This document shows, piece after piece, positions 49,366 to 57,378 of a stretch of DNA of 64,000 nucleotides. Source of the DNA: Streptomyces pristinaespiralis (GTDB lineage Bacteria; Actinomycetota; Actinomycetes; Streptomycetales; Streptomycetaceae). Below the pieces are notes generated by a model, which was not told where the DNA came from, made no database searches, and worked only from the letters and a program-made list of their open reading frames with translations. Location of the stretch: positions 7,499,501 to 7,563,500 of the forward strand of contig NZ_CP011340.1 of NCBI RefSeq assembly GCF_001278075.1, read 5' to 3'. The translations under genes and the position numbers were made by a program. Each line of letters begins with the position of its first letter. The stretch's first letter is position 1.

Positions 49366-50421
49366 ATGTCAGAGAAGCCCGCCGCTCCCGTGACCGTCCA
49401 CGAGACGCTGCCCTCCCGCGTCCTGCTGGGACCCGGCGCACGCCACCGCATCCCCGGGGAGATCGAACGGCTCGGTGCCCGGCGGGTGCTGCTGATCGCG
49501 ACCGGGTCGGCCGGCGTCGCCGCCGACGAGCTCGCGGTGGCACTCGGTCCCCGGCTGGCGGCACGCTTCGGCGGAGCCGTCGCGCACACTCCGGTCGCCG
49601 TGACCGACAAGGCGATGGAGGTCGTCGGGGCCACCTCTGCGGACGCCGTGGTGGCAATCGGCGGCGGCTCCGCCGTGGGCCTCGCCAAGGCGCTGTCCGC
49701 GCGTACGGGGATGCCGCAGGTCGCCGTACCGACCACGTACGCGGGGTCGGAGGCGACCCCGGTGCTGGGCGAGACGGAGAACGGGGTGAAGACGACCCGA
49801 CGCGACCCGGCCATCACGCCGGGGACGGTGGTCTACGACCCGGAGCTGACGCTGTCGATGCCCGCCGGCCTCACGCTGACCAGCTCCCTCAACGCCCTGG
49901 CCCACGCGGTCGAGGCGCTCTGGGCGCCGGACGCGTCCGCCCTGAGCGACGGCCTCGCGACGGAGGCGGCCGACGGCATCCTGACCACGCTCCCGCAGGT
50001 CCTCGCCGATCCGTCCGCGCTCCGGGGACGCGAGCGGCTCCAGGAGTCGGCCTGGCTCGCGGGCCTGTGTCTGGCCCGGACCCGGACGGGGCTGCACCAC
50101 CAGCTGGCGCACGTCCTCGGCGGGATGTTCGACCTGCCGCACGCGGAGCTCCACGCGATGCTCCTGGCGCATGTCATGGCGTTCGATCTCCCGGCGGCGC
50201 CGAAGGCCGCCGCACGCCTGGAGCGGATCACCGGCGGCGACCCGGTCGAGGTCGTGGGCCGGCTCGCCGGCGGCCACGACGGCCCGACCACGCTACGGGC
50301 GCTGGGAGTTCCGCGCGACGCGCTGCGCGCGGTGGCGGAGCGGGTCGTGGAGCGGCCGTATCCCAATCCCCGTCCGCCGGAGACCGAGGCCCTGACCCGC
50401 CTCCTGGACGACGCCTGGTAG
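49366..50421 (+). CDS. Maleylacetate reductase (iron-containing alcohol dehydrogenase family)
   Basis: A 351-residue enzyme of the group III/iron alcohol dehydrogenase family. The NAD(P) site shows AVVAIGGGSAVGLAKALSA, and the metal site has LNALAHAVEALWAP, HHQLAHVLGGMFDLPHAELHAM with conserved His. PTTYAGSEATPVLGETENGVK is typical of maleylacetate reductases, which convert maleylacetate to 3-oxoadipate at the end of hydroxyquinol, resorcinol or chloroaromatic pathways. A CGGAGG site precedes ATG 49366. No hydroxyquinol dioxygenase is adjacent; an IS481 remnant lies immediately upstream, so a former neighbour may have been lost. Confidence 0.87.
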   Translation: MSEKPAAPVTVHETLPSRVLLGPGARHRIPGEIERLGARRVLLIATGSAGVAADELAVALGPRLAARFGGAVAHTPVAVTDKAMEVVGATSADAVVAIGGGSAVGLAKALSARTGMPQVAVPTTYAGSEATPVLGETENGVKTTRRDPAITPGTVVYDPELTLSMPAGLTLTSSLNALAHAVEALWAPDASALSDGLATEAADGILTTLPQVLADPSALRGRERLQESAWLAGLCLARTRTGLHHQLAHVLGGMFDLPHAELHAMLLAHVMAFDLPAAPKAAARLERITGGDPVEVVGRLAGGHDGPTTLRALGVPRDALRAVAERVVERPYPNPRPPETEALTRLLDDAW

Positions 50422-50425
50422 GACA

Positions 50426-50465
50426 GTGTCCCCACCCCCTGCCGCCTCGCAGGGGGTGAGGACAC
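50426..50465. terminator. Bidirectional terminator between maleylacetate reductase and GAPDH genes
   Basis: GTGTCCCCACCCCCTGC (50426-50442) pairs with GCAGGGGGTGAGGACAC (50449-50465), one mismatch in 17 pairs, over a 6-base loop. It sits between convergent genes. Confidence 0.88.
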
Positions 50466-50486
50466 AGCTTTCGCCGGCAGCCGGGC

Positions 50487-51932
50487 TCAGGCCGCCGGGG
50501 CCGGGTAGGTCGGGTACTCCACGCCGGAGACGTGCTGGACGACACGGATGACCTGGCACGAGTAGCCGAACTCGTTGTCGTACCAGAGGTAGAGGATCGC
50601 GTTGTCGCCGTCGACCTTGGTGGCGCCGGCGTCGACGATCGAGGCGTGGCGCGAGCCCACGAAGTCCATGGAGACCGCGTCGGGAGCCGTGGTGAAGTCG
50701 ATCTGGCGCTTGAGCGGCGAGTGAAGCGAGACGTCGCGCAGGTAGTCGAGGACCTCCTCGCGGGTGGTCTCGCGGCCCAGGCGCAGGCTGAGGATGGCGA
50801 TCGAGACGTCGGGCACGGGCACACGGATCGAGCTGCCGGTGATCGGCGCCTTCAGGTCGGGCAGCGCCTTGGCGACGGCGGAGGCCGCGCCGGTCTCGGT
50901 GATGACCATGTTGAGCGGCGCGGAGCGGCCGCGGCGGTCGGCCTTGTGGTAGTTGTCCAGCAGGTTCTGGTCGTTGGTGAACGAGTGGACGGTCTCCACG
51001 TGGCCGCGCAGGACGCCGTACTCGTCAGCCATCGCCTTCAGCGGCGGGACGATCGCGTTGGTGGTGCAGGACGCGCAGGACAGGATCTGCTCGTCCGGCT
51101 TGATCGTGTCGTGGTTGACGCCGTGCACGATGTTGGGGACGTCGCCCTTGCCCGGAGCGGTCAGGACGACCTTGTCGATGCCGGGACGCAGGTGCTTCGA
51201 CAGGCCCTCGCGGTCGCGCCACTTGCCCGTGTTGTCGATCAGGATGGCGTTGTCGATGCCGTGCGCCGTGTAGTCGACCTCGGACGGGTCGTCGGCGTAG
51301 ATGACCTTGATCTCGTTGCCGTTCGCGACGATCGTGCTGTTCGCCTCGTCGACGGTGATCGTGCCCTGGAACTGGCCGTGGATCGAGTCGCGGCGCAGGA
51401 GCGAGGCGCGCTTCACGAGGTCCTGCTCACCGCCGCCGCGCACCACGATCGCGCGCAGCCGCAGGCCGTTGCCGGACCCGGACTTCTCGATGAGGAGGCG
51501 CGCGACGAGGCGGCCGATGCGGCCGAACCCGTACAGGACGACGTCACGGCCGTCACCGCGCTCGATCTTGTTGGCGCCGGTGGCGCCCGCCACGGCCTCG
51601 GCCGTGAACTCCTCGACGCTCAGTCCGCGGTCCTCGGCCTTGTAGGCCTCCGCGAGCAGGGCGAGGTCGATCTGCGAGGGACCGAGGTCGAGCGTCGTAA
51701 GGGCCTGCAGGAACGGCATCGTGTCGGTGACGGAGAGTTCCTCACCGGCGATCTGCCGGGCGAACCGGTGGGTCTTGAGGATGCTGACCACCGACTTGTT
51801 CACCAGGGAGCGGCTGTGGAGCAGGACGGTGACGTCCCGCTCGCGGTGCAGCTTCCCGATGATCGGGATCATCGACTCCGCGATCTCCTCGCGGGTCTTC
51901 CAGTTGGTGAACGCGTCTTCGTTGACAGTCAC
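50487..51932 (-). CDS. gap: Glyceraldehyde-3-phosphate dehydrogenase, long type
   Basis: A 481-residue GAPDH. About 130 extra residues precede the NAD-binding domain (KTREEIAESMIPIIGKLHRE and later helices), a feature of a long actinobacterial/proteobacterial GAPDH group. The NAD site is VVLYGFGRIGRLVARLLIE; the catalytic Cys is in LSCASCTTNAIVPPLKAM, with the His in the TVHSFTNDQNLLDNYHKADR segment; the C-terminal end has WYDNEFGYSCQVIRVV. Classical Gap proteins are about 335 residues, and most Streptomyces carry both types. It is likely an alternative, perhaps gluconeogenic, form. Confidence 0.95.
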   Translation of the reverse strand: MTVNEDAFTNWKTREEIAESMIPIIGKLHRERDVTVLLHSRSLVNKSVVSILKTHRFARQIAGEELSVTDTMPFLQALTTLDLGPSQIDLALLAEAYKAEDRGLSVEEFTAEAVAGATGANKIERGDGRDVVLYGFGRIGRLVARLLIEKSGSGNGLRLRAIVVRGGGEQDLVKRASLLRRDSIHGQFQGTITVDEANSTIVANGNEIKVIYADDPSEVDYTAHGIDNAILIDNTGKWRDREGLSKHLRPGIDKVVLTAPGKGDVPNIVHGVNHDTIKPDEQILSCASCTTNAIVPPLKAMADEYGVLRGHVETVHSFTNDQNLLDNYHKADRRGRSAPLNMVITETGAASAVAKALPDLKAPITGSSIRVPVPDVSIAILSLRLGRETTREEVLDYLRDVSLHSPLKRQIDFTTAPDAVSMDFVGSRHASIVDAGATKVDGDNAILYLWYDNEFGYSCQVIRVVQHVSGVEYPTYPAPAA

Positions 51933-52013
51933 AGGTTTATCTTTCGAGCTAGGTGGCGCTCATATGCTAACCCCATGATTTTTCGATCGTGACGGGGGTC
52001 CACCCGACCGCGG

Positions 52014-53198
52014 TCAGGCTGCCGCGCCGGCCCTCCCCGCGCGCCACGTCAGCACGAGCGTCGCGGCGACGAGAGCGGTGGTGACGAGGCCCGTGACCAG
52101 GACCGGAGCGGGGGTGAAGACGGAGGCCAGGACCGCGAGCACGGCCGCCGGATGGACCAGGTCCGTCCGGCTGCGGAGCTCGGCGGCCCGGTGGTGCAGC
52201 AGCCACACCATGGTGAGGAAGACGGCGACCGGGACGGTGTACGCCAGGGCGGCGGCACGGTCGGTGAGATGGCCGTGGCCGGTGGCATGGGCGACGTTCA
52301 GGGCGAGACCGGCGCCGACGGCCGCCGCGGAGGCGAAGACCGCGTAATGGCCGTAGCCCCAGAGCAGTGCGGTCCTGAGGCTGGTGAGCCGGCGCGGCGC
52401 GTCCTGCGCGAAGTAGAGCCACCACAGGGCGAACACGGTCAGCACGCCGCCGATGACGAGGGTCGCGATGTCGCCGAGTGCCGCGTCCGTGTCGAGTGCC
52501 GAACGGACGGCGGTGGTGGCGGCCGTGATGGTCTCGCCGAGGACGATGATGGTGAACAGTCCGTACCGCTCGGCGATGTGGTGGGGGTGCCAGGTGGTGT
52601 TGGCGGCGCTCTCTGCCCACACGGGGACGGCGAGTTCGGCCAGCACCAGGACCACGAACGTGGCCAGGCCGCCGTCGTCGGGCAGGGCCAGCCGGGCCAC
52701 CCAGCCGATCTGCACGATCAGGATGCCCACCGCGTAACGCACGCAGCAGCGCCGCCGTTCGGGATCGGAGTGCGCGGCGCGCAGCCACTGGGTGACCATG
52801 GCGAGCCGCATGATGACGTAACCCCACGTGATGACGGTGAAGTCGTCGTGCTCCAGGGCCTCCGCGGCTCCCGCGGCCATGACGAGCGCGCCGGTGATCT
52901 CGACAAGGGTCAGCAGCCGGTAGGGGACGTCATCCGTGTCGTATGCGGAGGCGAACCAGGTGAAGTTCATCCAGGCCCACCAGATCGCGAAGAACACCAG
53001 CGCGTATCCGAGGACCCCGTGGCCGACGTGTCCCGCGGCGAGCTCGTGCTCGAAGGCCGCGGCGGCCTGGGCGACGGCCACGACGAAACACAGGTCGAAG
53101 AAGAGCTCCAGCGCGGTGGCGGTGCGATGGCTCTCGCTCGAGAGGCGGGCGACCATCGGCCGGTGCCATGCACCGGCGGCGGAGTGTGACTGGCTCAT
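52014..53198 (-). CDS. Low temperature requirement protein A (LtrA) homologue
   Basis: A 394-residue membrane protein with about eleven hydrophobic segments. LtrA hallmarks are TALELFFDLCFVVAVAQAA at the N-terminus, IWWAWMNFTWFASAYDTDD, and RYGLFTIIVLGETITAATTA, where the Glu and adjacent residues are conserved. The family is named from a Listeria locus needed for growth at low temperature; the molecular function is unknown. It lies between the GAPDH gene and the aromatic operon, all on the minus strand, with a strong terminator (53270-53302) separating it from the operon. Confidence 0.9.
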   Translation of the reverse strand: MSQSHSAAGAWHRPMVARLSSESHRTATALELFFDLCFVVAVAQAAAAFEHELAAGHVGHGVLGYALVFFAIWWAWMNFTWFASAYDTDDVPYRLLTLVEITGALVMAAGAAEALEHDDFTVITWGYVIMRLAMVTQWLRAAHSDPERRRCCVRYAVGILIVQIGWVARLALPDDGGLATFVVLVLAELAVPVWAESAANTTWHPHHIAERYGLFTIIVLGETITAATTAVRSALDTDAALGDIATLVIGGVLTVFALWWLYFAQDAPRRLTSLRTALLWGYGHYAVFASAAAVGAGLALNVAHATGHGHLTDRAAALAYTVPVAVFLTMVWLLHHRAAELRSRTDLVHPAAVLAVLASVFTPAPVLVTGLVTTALVAATLVLTWRAGRAGAAA

Positions 53199-53269
53199 GG
53201 GGGAACGTTCTCAGCCGTGAGGGGGCGGGGGGAAGCCGGTCAGAAGTGAGTACCACACGGGTGGCGGAA

Positions 53270-53302
53270 GAGGTGGTGGGCCGCGCCGCGGCCCACCACC
53301 TC
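53270..53302 (-). terminator. Terminator of the aromatic-degradation operon
   Basis: GAGGTGGTGGGCCGC (53270-53284) and GCGGCCCACCACCTC (53288-53302) form a perfect 15-pair stem with a 3-base loop, 110 bases after the Rieske oxygenase stop on the minus strand. Confidence 0.85.
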
Positions 53303-53411
53303 TCGGCGGAAGGTTCCCCCGACCTCGGTGAGGTCCCCGCTCATGACCGGCGACGCGTGGTGCGCGACCGGGTCCTCGGCCCCGGCGGCGCGGCGCGGCC
53401 CGTTCAGGCGC

Positions 53412-54428
53412 TCACACGCCCGCGGAGGACTGTTCCTCCGCAGCAGCCCGGAACAGCCGGCGCAGCCGCACCACGCCCAGGTCGTGCTGGTACAGGTTCT
53501 CGTGCTGGTCGGCGTCGGCCGGCATCGCCTCGAGCATCACCCGGTCCTGCTCCAGCACCTCCCAGTGGCGCTTCTCGATCAGCGTCTTGTAGAGGAAGCG
53601 CCAGGTGTCGCGCTGCCAGCCCTCGACCCGGCGGTAGCGCCAGAAGAAGACCCCGGTGCGTCCGGCGTCCACCGGACAGGCCATGCCGACGATGCCGAAC
53701 GGCCCGCCGGGGCCGGCGGACGGCGGGTACGGGATGGACAGGTCCACCCAGTCCACGCCGGTCCGGCACAGCTCCACCCAGTCGAAGTTGACGCCCCGCT
53801 GATCGGTCTTCTCGAAGAAGTAGCCGCGGTCCGTCTCACGGATGCGGAACTTGGCCGTCGTGTCGCCGTCCGCCATCGTGTGCGACTCGTGGTGCAGGAA
53901 GGCCCCGTGCATCGGGTCGAGCAGGTTCTCCATGGCGTACCGCCACGGCACGTTCCACTCCGCGTAGCACAGGAAGGCGTCCGTGCCGGGATCGGTCAGC
54001 GGTTCGGGCAGTACCGGTTCCGGGGGCTCGGGGTGCTCCTCGTCGCCGAAGTAGGCGAGGATCGCGCCCGCGGCCTCACGGACGGGCAGCGAGGTGACGA
54101 GCTTCTTGCCCTCCAGGTTGCATCCCGGCAGGCCGGGCACGGAGGAGACCGTGCCGTCCGGTTCGACCTCGACGCCGTGGTACCAGCAGGCGACCCGGTC
54201 CCCGAGATGCTTGCCCAGCGACAGTGGCGCGCCGCGGTGCGGGCAGCGGTCGGCCAGCATCGACAGGGCGCCGTCGGAGCGGCGGAACAACAGCCACTGC
54301 TCGCCGAGGGCGGTCACCTTGCGCATCGCGCCGGGGGCGACGAAGTGCGAGGGGACGACGGCGTGCCACTGGTTGCGCAGCCCGTTGGCGTAGATGTGGT
54401 CCGCGGTGGCGGACGTCGACAGCGTCAT
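53412..54428 (-). CDS. Rieske non-haem iron ring-hydroxylating oxygenase, alpha subunit
   Basis: A 338-residue oxygenase. The Rieske cluster motif is CPHRGAPL (Cys62, His64) and CWYHG (Cys81, His84). The mononuclear iron site is ENLLDPMHGAFLHH, with Asp171, His174 and His179, and a late Asp in EQDRVMLEAM as third ligand. The fold and length match the single-subunit (alpha-only) aromatic oxygenases that hydroxylate or O-demethylate substrates. It is the last gene of an 11-gene operon; its reductase is encoded two genes upstream. ATG 54428 follows a GGGAG site, and the preceding small gene ends two bases before it. Confidence 0.92.
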   Translation of the reverse strand: MTLSTSATADHIYANGLRNQWHAVVPSHFVAPGAMRKVTALGEQWLLFRRSDGALSMLADRCPHRGAPLSLGKHLGDRVACWYHGVEVEPDGTVSSVPGLPGCNLEGKKLVTSLPVREAAGAILAYFGDEEHPEPPEPVLPEPLTDPGTDAFLCYAEWNVPWRYAMENLLDPMHGAFLHHESHTMADGDTTAKFRIRETDRGYFFEKTDQRGVNFDWVELCRTGVDWVDLSIPYPPSAGPGGPFGIVGMACPVDAGRTGVFFWRYRRVEGWQRDTWRFLYKTLIEKRHWEVLEQDRVMLEAMPADADQHENLYQHDLGVVRLRRLFRAAAEEQSSAGV

Positions 54429-54430
54429 GG

Positions 54431-54667
54431 TCAGGCTCCCAGTCGGTTCATCTCGGCGCGGAAGGTCTCCTCGGTCCACTGCGTGCCGTCGGCGGTGCCG
54501 ACCTTGCGCGCGTTGAGGCCGCGGACCACGTCGGCCAGTTCGTGGCCCTCCTCGGTGAAGATCTCCTCGAGGGTGGCGGCGAGCCGGTACTCGTACGGTG
54601 TCGGTTCGTGGCTGCGGGACTGGTGGACGTCCAGGTACGGCCAGGCGCCGGTCGCGGTGTCGGTCAC
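54431..54667 (-). CDS. Small protein with recombinase-like helix-turn-helix domain
   Basis: A 78-residue protein between the reductase and the Rieske subunit. It contains YLDVHQSRSHEPTPYEYRLA, LEEIFTEEGHELADVVRGLN and a TADGTQWTEETFRAEMNRLG end. The last part resembles the recombinase-like helix-turn-helix domain (WxxxTxxxEMxRLG). Small proteins of this kind occur next to Rieske oxygenases, where they may assist or regulate; this is inference. The GTG at 54667 follows a GGAGA site. It could be a subunit of the oxygenase rather than a DNA-binding protein. Confidence 0.7.
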   Translation of the reverse strand: MTDTATGAWPYLDVHQSRSHEPTPYEYRLAATLEEIFTEEGHELADVVRGLNARKVGTADGTQWTEETFRAEMNRLGA

Positions 54668-54705
54668 GGTGTCTCCAGAAAGTGCGGGGGAAAGAAGGGC
54701 GGGGG

Positions 54706-55641
54706 TCACAGATCGAGGACGAGCCGGCCGGAGGCGCACCGCGAGACGCAGATCATCATGGTGGCGCCCGCGGCGTGCTCGGCCTCGCTGAGCAGGAAGT
54801 CGCGGTGCTCGGGGGTGCCGTCGAGGACCCGGGTCTCGCACGTTCCGCAGATGCCGTCCCGGCAGGAACTGTTCACGCTCAGGCCGGCCGCCTCCGCGGC
54901 GTCGAGGATCGAGGTGTCCGCGCCGACGCCGAGCGTCACCCCGGAGGTGCGGCACTCGACCTCGAAGGCCGTGTCGTCGCCGTCGCGTGCCACGACGGGA
55001 GCGGCGAACCGCTCCAGCCGCAGCCGGCCTTCGGGGCAGCGCCCCTCCACCGCGGCGAGCAGCGGTTCGGGGCCGCACGAGTAGACCAGGGTGCCCTCGC
55101 CGAGCTCCGCGAGCACCGCGTCCAGGTCGATGTGACCCTGCTCGTCCTGCGGCACCAGCGTCACATCGCCGCCCAGTGCGGCGAGTTCGGCGGTGAACGC
55201 CATCGAGGCACGGCTCCGGCCGCCGTACACCATCCGCCACGCGGATCCACGGCGGGCGGCCTCCCGGGCCATCGCGAGCAGCGGGGTGATCCCGATGCCG
55301 CCGGCGACGAACAGGTAGCCGTCGGCGTCCTCCAGGGCGAAGTGGTTGCGCGGCTCGCACACCGTCACGGCCTGACCGGGACGCAGCGTGGTGTGCACAT
55401 AGCGCGAACCGCCGCGTGAGGAAGGCTCGTTGAGGACCCCGATGCGGTAGACGTCCGGTGCGTGCGGGTCACCGCACAGGCTGTACTGGCGGACCTGGCC
55501 GCCGACATGGACGTCGAGGTGCGCGCCGGGCGTCCAGGCCGGCAGGGGTTTGCCGTCGGGGTGCACGAGCTCGACGGACAGCACGCCCTCGGCCTCCCAT
55601 GTCATACGTCGGACGATCAGCTGGAGCGTGTTCTCGCTCAT
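54706..55641 (-). CDS. Oxygenase reductase (FMN, NAD and plant-type 2Fe-2S; PDR family)
   Basis: A 311-residue reductase of the phthalate dioxygenase reductase/VanB type. FMN is bound by RQYSLCGDP, NAD by FVAGGIGITPLLAMA, and the C-terminal ferredoxin domain has CRDGICGTCETRV and a later ICVSRC, completing the four-Cys 2Fe-2S site. It passes electrons from NADH to the Rieske oxygenase encoded downstream. The ATG is 102 bases after the ThDP gene stop, the only sizeable gap in the operon, and this gap contains an inverted repeat. Confidence 0.92.
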   Translation of the reverse strand: MSENTLQLIVRRMTWEAEGVLSVELVHPDGKPLPAWTPGAHLDVHVGGQVRQYSLCGDPHAPDVYRIGVLNEPSSRGGSRYVHTTLRPGQAVTVCEPRNHFALEDADGYLFVAGGIGITPLLAMAREAARRGSAWRMVYGGRSRASMAFTAELAALGGDVTLVPQDEQGHIDLDAVLAELGEGTLVYSCGPEPLLAAVEGRCPEGRLRLERFAAPVVARDGDDTAFEVECRTSGVTLGVGADTSILDAAEAAGLSVNSSCRDGICGTCETRVLDGTPEHRDFLLSEAEHAAGATMMICVSRCASGRLVLDL

Positions 55642-55694
55642 GGCCTGGTGCCTCCTTACCGGCGGTGGGCAGTACGTGGATGTGACGGGCCTGG

Positions 55695-55743
55695 GGTCTG
55701 TCGTTCGGATCAGGCGAGCCCGGCAAGATCCGAACGAGAGGCC
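55695..55743 (-). promoter_or_regulatory. Hairpin or operator between the ThDP-enzyme and reductase genes
   Basis: TCGTTCGGATC (55701-55711) and GATCCGAACGA (55727-55737) are perfect 11-base arms around a 15-base spacer; flanking bases on both sides (GGGTCTG and GAGGCCC) extend the stem with mismatches. It lies in the 102-base gap between two operon genes on the minus strand. It may be an intra-operon terminator/attenuator separating the oxygenase part, or a regulator site. Confidence 0.55.
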
Positions 55744-57369
55744 CTAGCGGCCCGGGATCCTCACGGGCGGGGTGAACGGGTTCTTCATCGGGCCGAGTGC
55801 TCCGAGGTCGACCTCGACCAGCGTCGGCCCGTCGGACGCGACCGCCCGGGAGATCACCGGTGCGGCGTGCTCCTCGGCCGAGATCCGCAGGTACGGCAGG
55901 GAACAGGCGCGGGCCAGCAGCTCGAAGTCGGGCGTGGTGAGGTCGACGCCGGAACGCCGCTCGCCGTAGCGGTCCTGCATGTTGCGCAGCACGCCGTAGC
56001 CGCCGTCGTTGAACACGATCAGGGTGAGACGGGGCCGCTCCTGGGCGAGGGTGAGGAGTTCGCCGAGGTGGACGGCGAGACCGCCGTCCCCGGCGATCAC
56101 CACGGTCGGTGTGCCGGGCCGGGCGAGCGCCGCGCCGATGCCCATGCCGAGGCCCTGGCCGATGCCGCCGCCGCGCGGGAAGACGTTGTCCCGGGGGTCG
56201 TACATCTCCAGCAGCCGGTTGCCCCAGCTGCTGGACGGGATGGTGACGTCACGGGCGACGACCGCTTCCCGGGGCAGCGCGGCGCGGATCGCGTCGCAGA
56301 TCGCCGCCTGCGGGCCGATGCTGTCGTGCAGCGCCGCTCGCACCTCGGTGCGTACGGCGGCCACCCGCCCGGTCCAGCCCTTCTCCGCCGGCCGGGCGTG
56401 CGGCAGCAGGGCGGCGAGGACCGGGGCCGCGTCGCCGTGCAGGCCGTGCGTCGCAGGGTGGACGCGGCCGAGCGCGGACGCGTCGGCGTCGATCTGGATG
56501 TGCGCCGCGGGCAGCCCGAGCGTGTAGTCGGCGGTCTCGTTGGAGCGGAAGTGCGTGCCGACGGTGAGCAGGACGTCCGCGTCGGCGAGCAGCGCCCGGA
56601 CGGCGGGGGTGGTGGCGAAGTTGCCGACGACCTGCCCGTGGTCCTCCGGCACCGACCCGCGACCGGAGTTGGAGGTGAGCAGGCCCGCCCCCGTGGCCTC
56701 CAGCAGCCGCAACAGCTCGCCGCGGGCACCGGTGGCGCCGCCGCCGGCCCAGATCAGCGGACGGCGTGCGGAGGCCAGCAGCGCCCCGGCGGCGGAGAGT
56801 TCACCGTCCCCCGGGGCAGGGACGCCGAGCGCGGGGAGCTCCGCGGGGGCATCGGACTGGGCCGCGTACTGGAGGTCGATCGGCCATTCGACGCTGGCCG
56901 GACCACCCGGCGTGGCGAGTGCGGCGCGCGCCGCCTCGCGCAGGATCCGGCCCGCCTGCCCGGTGTCGGGCACGCTCGCCGCGTACGACGACACGGCCCG
57001 GAGCATGCCCAGCTGGTCCTTGGTCTCGTGGATGAACCCGCGGCCGCTGCCGAGGTACTCGCTCTCGACCTGGCCGGTGATGTGCAGCACTGAGCTGCCA
57101 GCGCTCAGGGACTCGATCAGCGAACCGGCCGCGTTGCCCGCGCCGGTGCCGGTCGAGGTCAGCGCGCAGCCGATGCCGCCGCGGGCCCGCCCGTAGGCGT
57201 CGGCGGCGTTGACGGCCGAGGCCTCGTGCCGCACGGGCACGAACCGCAGATCGCGGTCGACGGCCTCGACCAGCGGCAGGTTGTGCACGCTGACGATGCC
57301 GAAGACGGTGTCGATGCCGAGTTCGCGCAGGACGGCGACGAGGAGATCGCCTCCGGTGTCGTGACGCAT
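55744..57369 (-). CDS. Thiamine-diphosphate-dependent enzyme (acetolactate synthase/benzoylformate decarboxylase-like)
   Basis: A 541-residue ThDP enzyme. The N-terminal pyrimidine domain has VRHEASAVNAADAYGRARGG, with the catalytic Glu in RHEASA; the middle domain is Rossmann-like; the PP domain contains VVIAGDGGLAVHLGELLTLA and later FNDGGYGVL, which is the GDG-N cofactor motif. No FAD-specific signature was seen. Family members decarboxylate or ligate 2-oxo acids (benzoylformate decarboxylase, glyoxylate carboligase, acetolactate synthase). In this operon it may act on a 2-oxo acid from ring cleavage. Substrate unknown. Confidence 0.87.
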   Translation of the reverse strand: MRHDTGGDLLVAVLRELGIDTVFGIVSVHNLPLVEAVDRDLRFVPVRHEASAVNAADAYGRARGGIGCALTSTGTGAGNAAGSLIESLSAGSSVLHITGQVESEYLGSGRGFIHETKDQLGMLRAVSSYAASVPDTGQAGRILREAARAALATPGGPASVEWPIDLQYAAQSDAPAELPALGVPAPGDGELSAAGALLASARRPLIWAGGGATGARGELLRLLEATGAGLLTSNSGRGSVPEDHGQVVGNFATTPAVRALLADADVLLTVGTHFRSNETADYTLGLPAAHIQIDADASALGRVHPATHGLHGDAAPVLAALLPHARPAEKGWTGRVAAVRTEVRAALHDSIGPQAAICDAIRAALPREAVVARDVTIPSSSWGNRLLEMYDPRDNVFPRGGGIGQGLGMGIGAALARPGTPTVVIAGDGGLAVHLGELLTLAQERPRLTLIVFNDGGYGVLRNMQDRYGERRSGVDLTTPDFELLARACSLPYLRISAEEHAAPVISRAVASDGPTLVEVDLGALGPMKNPFTPPVRIPGR

Positions 57370-57378
57370 GGTGTCTCC

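Noticed and set aside
55462..57093. A 543-codon plus-strand frame opposite the ThDP-enzyme gene, and similar long plus-strand frames across 53-63 kb
   Set aside because: These mirror the minus-strand genes, contain no family motifs and have no ribosome sites.
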